This document shows positions 16,750 to 25,715 of a stretch of 64,000 nt of DNA, one piece after another. Where the stretch lies: positions 3,100,001-3,164,000 of the forward strand of contig NZ_CP094264.1 of NCBI RefSeq assembly GCF_023614235.1. The letters are read 5' to 3'. Origin of the DNA: Streptomyces sp. MRC013. GTDB lineage: Bacteria; Actinomycetota; Actinomycetes; Streptomycetales; Streptomycetaceae. Made by a program: the position numbers and the translations under genes. The stretch's first letter is position 1. Every line of letters begins with the position of its first letter. A model generated the notes under the pieces. It did no database searches. It was not told the DNA's origin and saw only the letters and a list, made by a program, of their open reading frames with translations.

Positions 16750-18756
16750 TCAGCCGCCGTCGTCCGGTCGGCACACCGCCCGGGCGCCGAGCGCGACCGC
16801 GCCCTGGCCCCGCTCCCGTACGAGCAGGGGGTCGGCGGCCAACTCCACCAGTTCACCCCCCAGTTCCAGGGCGACGCGCTGGACCCGCAGCACGGTCTCG
16901 GCCAGCGCGTCCACGTCGAGCGGCGCGCCGCCCCGCACCCCGTCCAGCAGCCGGCGCACGCGCAGCCCGTCCAGCGCGGCCCGCGCCTCCCGCTCCCCGA
17001 ACGGCGGGACGCGCACGGCCGTGTCCGCCTCCACCTCCGCCAGGGCGCCGCCCGCCCCGACCGTCACGGTCGGCCCCAGCAGCGGGTCGTGCGCCAGCCG
17101 GACCGCCATCTCGACACCGCGCTCCACCATCTGGCAGACCAGGACGCCCTCCAGGTCGAGGCGGTCGCAGCGGGCGATCTCCGTGAGATCCCGGTACGTG
17201 TCGCGGACCTGGCTCGCGGAGGTCAGGCCCACCCGGACCAGGCCCAGTTCGGCTCGGTACTCCAGGTGGGGGGCGGACGCCTTCAGCACGACCGGGTACC
17301 CGACCTGGGCGGCCGCGCGGACGGCCGCCGCCGCGCTGGTCACCAGTTGCTCACGCGGTACGCGGACGCCGTACGCCCGCAACAGCTGCTTCGCCGCGTG
17401 CTCGCTGAGCCGCCGGCCGGGCCGCAGCAGGGGCCGCGCCCTGCGCGCCGCCGGCGACGGCGGGTCCGCCGGCGACGGCGCCCCCTCGAAGGGGGAGCGG
17501 TACGCGGCGGCGCGGCGGTGGTGGCCGGCGTAGGCCGCGAGGGCGGCGACGCAGTTGCCGGTGGTGCGGAAGGTGACGACCCGGGGCGAGCCGAGGAGCG
17601 TCTCCCGGTAGGCCGCCTCCGTGCCGGCCGGGGAACCCCAGATCACGCAGACCGGTTTGTCGGTCGTCTCCGCCGCGTCGGCCAGGGCCCGCGCGAGCCG
17701 GTCGGTGTGCGGGGGGCGCGGGGCGGGGACGGGGCAGACGACGACCCCGACGGCCGGGTCCGCGAGGAGGGCGTCGAGGCCGGCGCCCGGGCGGGCCGCG
17801 GCCGGGAGGCCGGCGGCGGAGGCGAGGGCGGCGACGTGGGCGGCGGCGCCGTCGGGGCCGTCGTCGTACACCGCTATGCCGTCCGCGCGGGGCGGGCGGG
17901 CGCGGGCGAGGAGGACGGCGGTGTCCTGCAGCTGGTCGGGGGAGCCGACCGGGACGACGCCGTACTGGCGGAGGGCCGCGTCCAGGACCGGCGCGGTGGC
18001 CGGGGCGGCGGTGGCGAGTGCGACGACGGGGACGCCGCGGCGGGCCGCGTGGTCGGCGGCGCGGAACAGGGCGGGGGCGTCGTGGACGGGGTCCAGGTGG
18101 CAGGCGACGGCGCCGACGCCGGGCTGTTCGGCGCAGTACGCGAGGAGGTCGGCGGCCGTCAGGTCGGCCCCGGCGCCGGTGACGGCCCAGTACGAGACCC
18201 GGACGCCGACGTCCTGGAGGGCGTACAGGTGGCGCCCCCGGGCGCCGGTCGGCGTGACGACGGCGACGCCGGGTCCGGGGAGGTCGTCCCGCAGCGGCGC
18301 GAAGAGGTCGGCGTCGGTGGGCCCGAGCACGCGCGTCGCACCGCCGCGCAGCCGGTCGGCGGAGGAGGAACCGCCGAGGACGACGGCGAGGGGGATCTCC
18401 CGGGCGGCCAGCTGCCGGACGTCGGGCAGGGGGTCGTCGCCGAGGACGACGGCGAGGTCCACGTCGTCCGGTAACCCGGAGACGGACGGGACGGACCGCA
18501 CCCCGGCCTCCGCCGCGCCCCGCACGGCGTACACCCGCGCCCCGCGGCCGAGCGCCCACCGCACGGCGGCGTCCCGTCCACCGCCCGCCCCCAGGAGCGC
18601 CACGGCGCGGGGCCGGAAGAGGGGGCCCAGGTCCGGGGCACCGCCTCCCGGGCCCGGTCCTCCGGTGAAGCCGCCCCGAGCAGAACCGAGAACCACTCCG
18701 CCGCCTCCCGCCCGTCGCACAGCCGAACCCGAATGACGCCCGGTCAGGTTACTCAT
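16750..18756 (-). CDS. ADP-forming acetyl/acyl-CoA synthetase-like protein (CoA-binding plus ATP-grasp)
   Basis: The 668-residue protein has a CoA-binding Rossmann domain ('PLFRPRAVALLGAGG', residue about 45), succinyl-CoA-synthetase-like flavodoxin domains ('VAVVTPTGARGRHLYALQDVGV'; 'PVCVIWGSPAGTEAAYRETLL'), and a C-terminal ATP-grasp domain ('EHAAKQLLRAYGVRVPREQ', 'VGYPVVLKASAPHLEYRAELGLVRVGL'). The layout matches ADP-forming acyl-CoA ligases such as those paired with lysine acetyltransferases. Which acyl group it uses is unknown. The ATG at 18756 is the first plausible start. The frame upstream is Arg/Pro-rich and unlikely to be translated. It stands alone on the minus strand. Confidence 0.8.
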   Translation of the reverse strand: MSNLTGRHSGSAVRRAGGGGVVLGSARGGFTGGPGPGGGAPDLGPLFRPRAVALLGAGGGRDAAVRWALGRGARVYAVRGAAEAGVRSVPSVSGLPDDVDLAVVLGDDPLPDVRQLAAREIPLAVVLGGSSSADRLRGGATRVLGPTDADLFAPLRDDLPGPGVAVVTPTGARGRHLYALQDVGVRVSYWAVTGAGADLTAADLLAYCAEQPGVGAVACHLDPVHDAPALFRAADHAARRGVPVVALATAAPATAPVLDAALRQYGVVPVGSPDQLQDTAVLLARARPPRADGIAVYDDGPDGAAAHVAALASAAGLPAAARPGAGLDALLADPAVGVVVCPVPAPRPPHTDRLARALADAAETTDKPVCVIWGSPAGTEAAYRETLLGSPRVVTFRTTGNCVAALAAYAGHHRRAAAYRSPFEGAPSPADPPSPAARRARPLLRPGRRLSEHAAKQLLRAYGVRVPREQLVTSAAAAVRAAAQVGYPVVLKASAPHLEYRAELGLVRVGLTSASQVRDTYRDLTEIARCDRLDLEGVLVCQMVERGVEMAVRLAHDPLLGPTVTVGAGGALAEVEADTAVRVPPFGEREARAALDGLRVRRLLDGVRGGAPLDVDALAETVLRVQRVALELGGELVELAADPLLVRERGQGAVALGARAVCRPDDGG

Positions 18757-18964
18757 GAGTTGCCCAGGGGGAACAGCGCGCACGGCCATCGTCCGAAGCG
18801 CGGCGGGGCGGGGGCGGCGGGTGCCGAGGGGGCTGGCCGGGCGGGGCGGCGGGTGCCGGGGAAGGGCGGACCGGAGGGTGGCGGATATCCGGGAGGCGGC
18901 CGGGCGGGGCGGCGGGTGTCCGGTGGGGCGGCGGCGGGCGTCCCGGGGCGCCGTGGCGAAAGAC

Positions 18965-19019
18965 GAGGGCCCCCGGGCCGGTGGGGACGTCGCCGTACCC
19001 ACCGGGCCCGAAGGCCCTC
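18965..19019 (-). terminator. hairpin terminator of the trxB transcript
   Basis: A long imperfect inverted repeat lies 30 bases after the trxB stop. GAGGGC...CCGGGCCGGTGGG on the left is mirrored by CCCACCGGGCCCG...GGCCCTC on the right, with a small loop around 18987-18996. Its position fits termination of the minus-strand run that begins at the cyclodipeptide synthase. Confidence 0.65.
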
Positions 19020-19048
19020 ACCTGCCACAACCTCCCCGAACGGGACGC

Positions 19049-20023
19049 CTAGGGAGTCAGGGACTCCCCGGAGAGTTCTCCGTCGTGGAGCTCCGCCAGG
19101 TACCGCTCGGCGTCCAGGGCGGCCGCACATCCGGTCCCGGCCGCCGTGACGGCCTGGCGGTAGACGTGGTCGACGACGTCGCCCGCCGCGAACACCCCCG
19201 GCACGCTGGTACGGGTCGAGGGCGCGTCCACCAGCACGTACCCGGCCTCGTCCAGGGCGAGCCGGCCCTTGAAGAGTTCGCTGCGCGGGTCGTGGCCGAT
19301 CGCGATGAACAGCCCCGTCACCGCCCGGTCCTCCGTCGCCCCGGTGACCGTGTCCCGGAGCGTGACGCCGGTGAGGCCCGTGCCGATGTCGCCCTGCAGG
19401 GCCGCCACCTCGCGCTCGAAGGCGAAGGTGATCTTCGGGTCGGCGAAGGCCCGCCGCTGCATCGCCTTGGAGGCCCGCAGGGTGTCGCGCCGGTGGACCA
19501 CCGTGACCGAACGGGCGTACCGGCTCAGGAAGGTGGCCTCCTCCAGGGCGGTGTCGCCGCCGCCGACCACGACGATGTCGTGGTTGCGGAAGAAGAACCC
19601 GTCGCAGGTGGCGCACCAGGAGACGCCCCGCCCGGACAGTTCGTCCTCCTTCTCCAGGCCGAGCTTGCGGTAGCCCGACCCGGTGGCGACGATGACGGCC
19701 CGCGTCCGGTACTCGCGCCCCGTGCTGTCGGTGACCGTCTTGACGTCCCCGTCCAGGTCGACGTCGACCACGTCCACGTCGACCATCTCGGCGCCGAACC
19801 GTTCCGCCTGGGACGCCATGGCGTCCATCAGGTCCGGCCCCTGTATGCCCTGGGGGAAGCCGGGGTAGTTCTCCACCTCGGTGGTGGTGGCCAGCGAGCC
19901 GCCGATGAAGGCGCTGCCCCGCAGGACCAGCGGGCGGAGGTCGGCCCGGGCGGTGTAGAGGGCGGCGGTGTAGCCGGCGGGGCCGGAGCCGATGACGACG
20001 ACGTTGCGGATGTCGCCGCTCAT
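19049..20023 (-). CDS. trxB: thioredoxin reductase
   Basis: The 324-residue flavoprotein transfers electrons from NADPH through FAD to thioredoxin. FAD-binding '[19 protein letters not shown]' is at residue 8, the redox pair C137-A-T-C140, NADPH-binding '[18 protein letters not shown]' with '[12 protein letters not shown]', and the FAD-contacting '[21 protein letters not shown]'. The motif CATC is that of housekeeping TrxB. In Streptomyces the main trxB lies near the chromosome origin beside trxA, so this is probably an extra copy. Its ATG overlaps the protease stop by 4 bases (ATGA, 20020-20023), placing it last in the cyclodipeptide-synthase gene run. Confidence 0.93.
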   Translation of the reverse strand: MSGDIRNVVVIGSGPAGYTAALYTARADLRPLVLRGSAFIGGSLATTTEVENYPGFPQGIQGPDLMDAMASQAERFGAEMVDVDVVDVDLDGDVKTVTDSTGREYRTRAVIVATGSGYRKLGLEKEDELSGRGVSWCATCDGFFFRNHDIVVVGGGDTALEEATFLSRYARSVTVVHRRDTLRASKAMQRRAFADPKITFAFEREVAALQGDIGTGLTGVTLRDTVTGATEDRAVTGLFIAIGHDPRSELFKGRLALDEAGYVLVDAPSTRTSVPGVFAAGDVVDHVYRQAVTAAGTGCAAALDAERYLAELHDGELSGESLTP

Positions 20024-21327
20024 CGGTCGGACCGCCCGCTCGTGGTGCCGGTCGGGCCGGTGTACAGCAGCAGGTTCCGGGAGTCCGCGCCCGGGTTCAG
20101 CACGTGGTCCTTGGTGGCGGCGGCGATGAGCGCCTCGTCCAGCTCGACCGGCGTGGCCTCGGGGTGGGCGGCCAGGTAGAGGGCCGCCGCGCCGGTGACC
20201 TCGGCGGTGGCCGCGGAGGTGCCGGTGAGCCTGACGTAGGAGCTGTTGCTCAGCGCGCCGGCGGTGGTGATGTCGGTGCCGGGCGCGAACAGGTGGACGC
20301 AGTAGCCGTAGTTGGACCAGGCCGGTCGCCGGTCGCTGCGGTCGGTGGCGGCGACGGTGATGGCGGTGGTCTGCCGGGCGGGGGTCGTCTCGCAGGACTC
20401 GATGCCGTTGCCCGAGCTGTCGCCGTTGCCCGCGGCGGCGGTGTACGCGATGCCCTTGTGGGTCATCTGGTAGAGCTGGAGGTCGAGCACGGAGCCCGGC
20501 TCGCCGGAGAAGCCCAGGTTGACGATGGAGGGGCCGTCGGCGTTGGCGGTGATCCAGTCCACCGCGGACATGATGTGCTCCAGCGTGCCCGTGCCGTCGC
20601 AGCCGAAGGCGCGCACCGACTTCACGGTGGCGCCCTTGGCGACACCGCTCCACAGTCCGGCGGCGGTGGCCGCGGAGGCGGTGCCGTGGCCGTTGCAGTC
20701 GCTGGCGCCGCCGGGGGCCTGCCTGATGGCGTCGTACACGCCCTGGGCCCGGCCTCCCATGAACTCCTGGTGGCCGACCCGCACACCGGTGTCGACGATG
20801 TAGGCGTCCACGCCCGACCCGGTGCCGGAGAACCTGTAGGTGTTGTTCAGGGGCAGGTCGCGCTGGTCCACGCGGTCCAGGCCCCAGGAGGGCGGTGACG
20901 TCTGGACGCCGCCGCCGAGGGCCGCCACCCCCGCCGCCCCGGTGTCCAGCCTCCGGACCGCCTGCTGCTTCCCGGCGACGCGGTAGACGCGGTCGCTGGT
21001 GATCGAGTCGACGCGGGTGTCCTTGTAGTAGGCGGTCACCTGCTCCGGGGTGAGCGAGACGGAGAACGCCTGGGAGGCGGAGTAGTACACCCTCCGCAGC
21101 ACGCCGCCGTTGGTGGCGATCACCTCGTTCGCCCGCCGGGTGACCGCCTCCTTGGTCGCCTCCGTGCTGTTGACTTCGACGACGTACACGGTGGTGGCGG
21201 CGGTGGAGGCGGACGAGGGCCGGTCCGCCGGGGTGTTCGACGACGCCGGTCCGGCGATCAGAACGGGAAGGACCACACCGGCCGCGACGGCCGCCGCCGT
21301 CGCCGCCTTCAACAGGGGCTTCTTCAT
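20020..21327 (-). CDS. secreted S8 (subtilisin-like) serine protease
   Basis: The 435-residue precursor has a signal peptide (residues 1 to about 29), an I9 inhibitor prodomain ('[16 protein letters not shown]' to about residue 118), and a subtilase domain with intact triad: D179 in 'YIVDTG', H214 in 'NGHGTA', and S371 in '[11 protein letters not shown]', with oxyanion Asn301 in 'AAAGNGD'. The Ser motif 'GTSAA' differs slightly from GTSMA. The ATG at 21327 opens a clear signal peptide. AAAGG lies about 12 bases upstream, a weak site. It is coupled to trxB by a 4-base overlap, an odd pairing of a secreted protease with a cytosolic reductase. A hairpin lies between it and the thioredoxin gene. 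Confidence 0.92.
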   Translation of the reverse strand: MKKPLLKAATAAAVAAGVVLPVLIAGPASSNTPADRPSSASTAATTVYVVEVNSTEATKEAVTRRANEVIATNGGVLRRVYYSASQAFSVSLTPEQVTAYYKDTRVDSITSDRVYRVAGKQQAVRRLDTGAAGVAALGGGVQTSPPSWGLDRVDQRDLPLNNTYRFSGTGSGVDAYIVDTGVRVGHQEFMGGRAQGVYDAIRQAPGGASDCNGHGTASAATAAGLWSGVAKGATVKSVRAFGCDGTGTLEHIMSAVDWITANADGPSIVNLGFSGEPGSVLDLQLYQMTHKGIAYTAAAGNGDSSGNGIESCETTPARQTTAITVAATDRSDRRPAWSNYGYCVHLFAPGTDITTAGALSNSSYVRLTGTSAATAEVTGAAALYLAAHPEATPVELDEALIAAATKDHVLNPGADSRNLLLYTGPTGTTSGRSDR

Positions 21328-21490
21328 TGGGGGATGAGCCTTTCGCCTGTGTCTCACGCGAGGTCGCCGCGCACTGCGGCGGTGGAGCGGGGGGACACCG
21401 CAGGCGTGCCGCGGGTGCGGTACGCCTGCGGTGCGAGGGGAGGGTGCCCGGGGCGGGGGATCCGGAGGGGGCGGCGCCCCGGGCGGGGTG

Positions 21491-21518
21491 TGCCGCCGCC
21501 GCGGGAGCGGCGGCGGCA
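21491..21518 (-). terminator. hairpin terminator after the thioredoxin gene
   Basis: A perfect 12-bp stem, TGCCGCCGCCGC / GCGGCGGCGGCA, with a GGGA tetraloop begins 9 bases beyond the thioredoxin stop on the minus strand. It may end or attenuate the upstream transcript before the protease and trxB genes. Confidence 0.75.
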
Positions 21519-21526
21519 TCTGTGCC

Positions 21527-21970
21527 TTACAGGTTGTTCAGCCAGTTCCGCAGGGAGGTCGGGCCGTCGAAGCCCACCATGCGGCTGCCGGCCTCCTGGC
21601 CGTTCTGGATGTTGAGCAGGGCCGGGATGCCGCGGACCCGGTACTTGTTGTACAGGTCGCGGTTCCTGTCGACGTCGACCTTGGCCCACACCCAGGCACC
21701 GTTGTCGGCGGTGTTGTACTGCTGGAGGTACGGCTTCTGCTTCTGGCACCAGTAGCACCAGGTGGCGGTGAAGTCGAGGACCACCGGCTTGGTGTACGAC
21801 CACTGCATCACCTGGGCGGTGTTGGCCGGGGTGACGTCGACGACGTTGGGGATCGTCGCGGTGGCGGACACCTCGGCGACGGGCGCCGCCGGGGCGGCGA
21901 CGGCCGAGGCGGCGGTGCCACCCAGGAGCATGGCGACAGCTGCGGTGACCACAGCCAGCTTGCGGTACAT
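21527..21970 (-). CDS. secreted thioredoxin-fold protein (CYWC active site)
   Basis: The 147-residue precursor has a signal peptide of about 26 residues ('AVAMLLGGTAASAVAA') and a thioredoxin domain with active site W71-C72-Y73-W74-C75 and cis-proline P116 in 'RGIPALL'. The CxYWC-type site and export suggest an extracytoplasmic dithiol/disulfide oxidoreductase rather than cytosolic TrxA. The ATG at 21970 has GAAAGGAAACC upstream. It sits 74 bases after the rhodanese gene and before the protease/trxB pair, so several thiol-handling genes are clustered here. Confidence 0.9.
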   Translation of the reverse strand: MYRKLAVVTAAVAMLLGGTAASAVAAPAAPVAEVSATATIPNVVDVTPANTAQVMQWSYTKPVVLDFTATWCYWCQKQKPYLQQYNTADNGAWVWAKVDVDRNRDLYNKYRVRGIPALLNIQNGQEAGSRMVGFDGPTSLRNWLNNL

Positions 21971-22044
21971 GATGGTTTCCTTTCGTGGGGGTGGGGCGGG
22001 GTAGGGCGTACGCGTACGAGGGGGAGGGGCTCTCCGGGGCTCGT

Positions 22045-22398
22045 TCAGCCTTCGGCGGTCTGCGTGGGCAGGCCGTGGGCTACCCAGTCCTCGATCCCCT
22101 CGCGGTACTTGCGTACGTCCGTGTAACCGAGCGAGACGAGGCGCGCGCCGACGAGTTCACTGTTGCGGCACGGCACGTTCGCGCAGTACACGACTATGGG
22201 TTTGGTGCGGTCCGGGAGCACGGTGGGCGCGAGTTCGTCGGTGAAGCGCGCCGCCTCCTCGTACGGGAATCCCGGGATGTTCACCGCACCGGGCAGGTGT
22301 TCACGCTCGTAGTAGGCCGTCGGCATCGTGTCGACCACGATGACCTTTCCGGCGTCCATCTCGGCCTTCAGTTCGTCCCGCTTCACCAGGGGTAGCAC
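22045..22398 (-). CDS. rhodanese-domain protein (putative sulfurtransferase)
   Basis: The single rhodanese domain of 117 residues has 'VIVVDTMPTAYYEREHLPGAVNIPG' and the active loop C72-A-N-V-P-C77-R. The catalytic Cys should be C72. The loop is one residue longer than the common CxxxxR form and has a second Cys. Rhodaneses pass persulfide sulfur to acceptors. It lies 18 bases downstream of the NCS1 permease gene and is almost certainly co-transcribed with it and the cyclodipeptide synthase. A sulfur-transfer role in that pathway is a suggestion from context only. Confidence 0.88.
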   Translation of the reverse strand: MLPLVKRDELKAEMDAGKVIVVDTMPTAYYEREHLPGAVNIPGFPYEEAARFTDELAPTVLPDRTKPIVVYCANVPCRNSELVGARLVSLGYTDVRKYREGIEDWVAHGLPTQTAEG

Positions 22399-22416
22399 TT
22401 CTGCCTCCGGTCCTCG

Positions 22417-23802
22417 TCATGCAGTGGGGTCGGAAAGGGGGGTCTCTCGGGCGGTGCCGCGGTGCCGGGCGCCCATCATCCGGCCGACCACCGCGTAGAG
22501 GGCGAAGGCGGCCACGACGGCGTTGATGGCGGGGATGCCGGCCTCCAGGTACACGCCGATCAGCGTGCCGGCGGCCCAGCAGACCAGGGACAGCGGAAGC
22601 CAGTTCGGGATGTCGGGCTCCTGGCCCGTGCGGCGCGCCTGCTCCAGGTCCGCGCGGTACCGCCGCACCACGTAGTACTCGGCGATGATGATTCCGGCCA
22701 CCGGCGGGGCGAGCACCCCGATGGTCTCCAGGAAGCCGGTGAAGTCGTCGGCGATGCCGATGGCGGAGAGGAAGGTACCCGCCGCGCCGATCACCAGGGT
22801 GACGCTCCGCCGGCCGATGCGGCGGCCGAAGATGACGTCGACGCTGTTGACCGTGGCCAGCGCGGAGGAGTACAGGTTCCAGTCGTTGATCTTGAGGATC
22901 GACGTGGCCAGGATCAGCGTACCCAGGATGCCGGAGGAGGTGGTGATGATGCCGACGATGTCGGCGGTGCGGGCGGCGTGCCCGAGCATCACCGCGGTGA
23001 GCCCGATCACGTACTCGCCCAGCGTCACGCCGAGCAGGGTCTGCTTCACGACGTCGGAGGGACGGCGGTTGAAGCGCGTCATGTCCGGGGTCATCAGGGC
23101 GCCCAGGATGAACGCGCCCGCCACCAGCGTCGTGCCCTCGGCCAGGCTGAGGACCGGCCCGGGAGGGGGCCCGGTCAGCAGCTCGTCCATCGGGTGGCCG
23201 ATCAGCGTGTCCACCACCGACCAGCCGGCCAGGACCAGGAACGCCGGCACGGTCAGGTAGGCCGTCCACGCCATGATCTTGAAGCCGTAGACCGAGATGG
23301 CCGTGACCACCGCGCCGCCCGCCACCGCCCAGGCCCACTGGGGGATGCCGCCGGCGAGGTCGTGCATGCCCTGCGCGAAGACGCCGTTCTGGACGCCGAA
23401 CCAGCCGGCGAGGCTGAGCGCCACCAGCATGCCGACGGCGGCGGAGCCCTTGCGGCCGAAGCCGGACCAGCGGGCCAGCACCGACGTGGAGACGCCCTCC
23501 TTCACCCCGGCGACGCCCATGAGGATCGTGACGATCTCCAGCATCACCGAGCCGACGGTGATGGCGATCACCGCGTCGGTGAACGTCATGCCGTAGCCGA
23601 GGACGGCTCCCACCATGAACTGCTGGAAGGAGGAGACCTGGCCGAAGCGCTGCACCGCCACGGAGAACCAGGAGTGGCGGGCCTCGTCGGGGACCGGGGT
23701 CAGCGAGTAGTCGTCGAGGGCCTCGTCCCCGGCGGACCGGGCCGCCGCACCGGTCACCGGGGCCGGCTCGGTGTTCTTCCGTTCGGTCTCAGCCGATCCC
23801 AT
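22417..23802 (-). CDS. NCS1-family permease (cytosine/purine/hydantoin type)
   Basis: The 461-residue membrane protein has about 12 hydrophobic segments and NCS1 features: 'SSFQQFMVGAVLGYGMTFTDAVIAITVG' near residue 55, 'SLAGWFGVQNGVFAQG', 'ISVYGFKIMAWTAYLTVPAFL', and 'TPDMTRFNRRPSDVV'. NCS1 members carry nucleobases, allantoin or hydantoins. The hydantoin carrier Mhp1 takes a cyclic amide much like a diketopiperazine. The start ATG at 23802 lies inside the cyclodipeptide synthase gene (14-base overlap), so the two are coupled. Transport of the cyclodipeptide is therefore a reasonable inference, but nucleobase uptake remains possible. Confidence 0.9.
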   Translation of the reverse strand: MGSAETERKNTEPAPVTGAAARSAGDEALDDYSLTPVPDEARHSWFSVAVQRFGQVSSFQQFMVGAVLGYGMTFTDAVIAITVGSVMLEIVTILMGVAGVKEGVSTSVLARWSGFGRKGSAAVGMLVALSLAGWFGVQNGVFAQGMHDLAGGIPQWAWAVAGGAVVTAISVYGFKIMAWTAYLTVPAFLVLAGWSVVDTLIGHPMDELLTGPPPGPVLSLAEGTTLVAGAFILGALMTPDMTRFNRRPSDVVKQTLLGVTLGEYVIGLTAVMLGHAARTADIVGIITTSSGILGTLILATSILKINDWNLYSSALATVNSVDVIFGRRIGRRSVTLVIGAAGTFLSAIGIADDFTGFLETIGVLAPPVAGIIIAEYYVVRRYRADLEQARRTGQEPDIPNWLPLSLVCWAAGTLIGVYLEAGIPAINAVVAAFALYAVVGRMMGARHRGTARETPLSDPTA

Positions 23803-24529
23803 GGGCCACCTCCTGGGCGGGGGCGGACTCGGCCGGCTGCGGCGCCTCGGGGGCGTCCTGCGGCAGTTCGCGGACCACGAGGAAGCCCTGCCCGTCCGCC
23901 GGCTGCCAGCTCAGTTCGTGGCGGAAGAAGCGCTCCAGGAAGGCGACGCGGTGGTGGTAGACGAAGAACGACGGGCGGTGGCCCGCGATGCCTCCGGCGT
24001 CCACGAAGAGGGGCAGCTCGGCGAGGAAGTAGCGTACGGCGCTCTGCAGCTGCTCCTCCGTCGGGGAGGTGCCCGGGGGCAGCTTCTGGTCCAGCACCCA
24101 GTTGGAGGCGTCCAGACAGGCGGCGCGGAAGCCCTCGTCCTCGCGGAAGCGGAGGTGCGCCTCGTCCAGCAGCGAGGTGTAGCGGGCGATGCCGTTCAGC
24201 CGCTCCATGCCCAGGACCAGGTCCTGGGGGTTCTCCACACCCACCGAGCGCAGCGCGGTGCAGATCTTGTTGTGGACGTACTGGCCCTGGCGCTGGGCCT
24301 TGTGGCGTGCGCGGTCCGGCTCGTACCCCAGTGCCTCCAGGGTGTACGCGGCCGCCGCGTCGGGCACGAAGAAGTGGACGTTCGGAAAACGTGTCAGCGC
24401 CCAGTCGGCCAGCCGCTGCAGTCGCGGCGTGCTGAAGTAGCTGTTGAAAGGGCTGACCCCGATGCACACGTGAACGGAATCGGGCAGCAAGCTGCGACAT
24501 CGCTCGGTAAGTGGTTCAATCTCAAACAT
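23789..24529 (-). CDS. tRNA-dependent cyclodipeptide synthase (NYH type)
   Basis: The 246-residue enzyme would make a cyclo(dipeptide) from two aminoacyl-tRNAs by ping-pong transfer. The AlbC-type core is present: 'CIGVSPFNSYFS' with catalytic S26 (AlbC S37) and N29 (AlbC N40), Y31, 'VRYFLAELPLFVDA' with Y167 and E171 (AlbC Y178 and E182), and V190-Y191-H192 (AlbC Y202/H203). N29, Y191 and H192 place it in the NYH subfamily. All known catalytic residues are intact. The length is close to AlbC's 239. The ATG at 24529 has TGAGAG 6 bases upstream, and GTG 24535 is too close to that site. The two amino acids cannot be predicted from sequence by eye. Confidence 0.93.
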   Translation of the reverse strand: MFEIEPLTERCRSLLPDSVHVCIGVSPFNSYFSTPRLQRLADWALTRFPNVHFFVPDAAAAYTLEALGYEPDRARHKAQRQGQYVHNKICTALRSVGVENPQDLVLGMERLNGIARYTSLLDEAHLRFREDEGFRAACLDASNWVLDQKLPPGTSPTEEQLQSAVRYFLAELPLFVDAGGIAGHRPSFFVYHHRVAFLERFFRHELSWQPADGQGFLVVRELPQDAPEAPQPAESAPAQEVAHGIG

Positions 24530-24767
24530 ATTCACTCTCAGGCAGTGGTGCGGACGGGCCCCCCTCGCACAGTCAGGCCGTCGGCCCGTGAGGCGATGAC
24601 TGGAATGGTGACGGTCCGCCGGGGGGTTGAGTACTGCCGGGCGGTTATGCCATTGCCGCAATTCCCGCCACTACAGCGCAGCGTGCCCGCAGGCCGACTA
24701 TCGGTGACTTTCAGGGTGTGAAAATCGCAGGCCGAGCCCTTGACCTCCAGACCTGGCAAAGGCTTCG
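24530..24767. promoter_or_regulatory. divergent promoter region with LysR-type operator candidate
   Basis: This 238-base region lies between the cyclodipeptide synthase run (minus) and the LysR pair (plus). TTTCA-GGGTG-TGAAA at 24709-24723 is a perfect 5-5-5 inverted repeat containing the T-N11-A pattern of LysR-type sites, 45 bases before the first LysR start. Such placement usually allows one LysR protein to repress itself and activate the divergent genes. Exact -35/-10 elements were not clear. Confidence 0.5.
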
Positions 24768-25715
24768 ATGAGCGGCTTAACTATTGGCATGGACCTGCAA
24801 TTCCGCCACTTACGTCAGCTGTGCGTCGTCTCCGAGACCGGAAGCCTGAACAAGGCCGCGACGGTCCTGGGGCTTCCCCAGCCTGCTCTGAGTCGCCAGA
24901 TACGGCGGCTGGAGGAACTGTTCGGCGGGACGCTGTTCGAGCGCGACCAGCACGGCACCCGCCCGACCCCCCTGGGCAGCGCGGTCCTGGACCACGCGGA
25001 GTCCATCCTCCGCTCCTTCGACTATTTCGGGGAGCAGGTGCGCGACTACCGCGTGCTGCGCCGCCGGACGCTGCGGGTCGGCGGGACGGCGTGCAACGTG
25101 TTCTACGAGCCCCTGCTCAGCTCCCTGCGGAGACTGCCGTCCGAGGAGCGCGTGCAGATCGTGACCCCGCCTTCCGCCCGTGAACTGATGGACCTGCTGA
25201 GAGAGGGGGAGATCGACATCGCCCTGCGGGACCACCAGGCCGAGAAGGGGCACCTTCCGTCCGACGAGGGCCCGATCGCGCACATCCCCTGGGCCGAGAG
25301 CCCGGTGCTGCTCGCGGTCGCCGCCGACCGGCCGACGGCCACCGCCGAGCGGCTCACCATGGCGGACCTGGCGTGCGAGGACTGGATCTCGTGCAGCGGC
25401 CCCGACGGCTGCGACGAGGCGCTGCGCAGGCTCTGCGCCTCCTACGGGTTCACGCCGCGCATCATCCACGACATCCCGCTGGCCGGGCCCCGCTGCCAGG
25501 TGATCCGGTACCAGGACTCCGTGGCCCTGACCCAGGCGCACCGCCCCCTGCAACCGGGCGTCGTGCGCCGCCCGGTGGCCGACCTGAACCTGCGGGTGGC
25601 CCACCTGGTGGCCTACCGCAAGGAGAGCTGGATCGCCGCGCGGATGCCGAAGCTGGTCGCGCTGCTCTCCGCCGCGCACCGCGAGCTGTCGCTCGCCGAG
25701 TCGTCATGGACATAG
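24768..25715 (+). CDS. LysR-family transcriptional regulator (first of an overlapping pair)
   Basis: The 315-residue protein has an N-terminal winged HTH ('FRHLRQLCVVSETGSLNKAATVLGLPQPALSRQIRRLEELFG', residues about 12-54) and a periplasmic-binding-like effector domain ('TLRVGGTACNVFYEPLLSSLRRLPSEE'). The ATG at 24768 has AAAGG 5 bases upstream. The alternative ATG at 24789 starts with the more typical 'MDLQFRHL' but has no ribosome site. It is divergent from the cyclodipeptide synthase, the classical position for its activator. Its 3' end overlaps the second LysR gene by 10 bases. Confidence 0.9.
   Translation: MSGLTIGMDLQFRHLRQLCVVSETGSLNKAATVLGLPQPALSRQIRRLEELFGGTLFERDQHGTRPTPLGSAVLDHAESILRSFDYFGEQVRDYRVLRRRTLRVGGTACNVFYEPLLSSLRRLPSEERVQIVTPPSARELMDLLREGEIDIALRDHQAEKGHLPSDEGPIAHIPWAESPVLLAVAADRPTATAERLTMADLACEDWISCSGPDGCDEALRRLCASYGFTPRIIHDIPLAGPRCQVIRYQDSVALTQAHRPLQPGVVRRPVADLNLRVAHLVAYRKESWIAARMPKLVALLSAAHRELSLAESSWT

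Noticed and set aside
19049..20023. TrxB homologue as a GliT/HlmI-type dithiol oxidase
   Set aside because: Its active site CATC and NADPH-binding motifs are those of ordinary thioredoxin reductase, so a specialised oxidase cannot be claimed from sequence alone.
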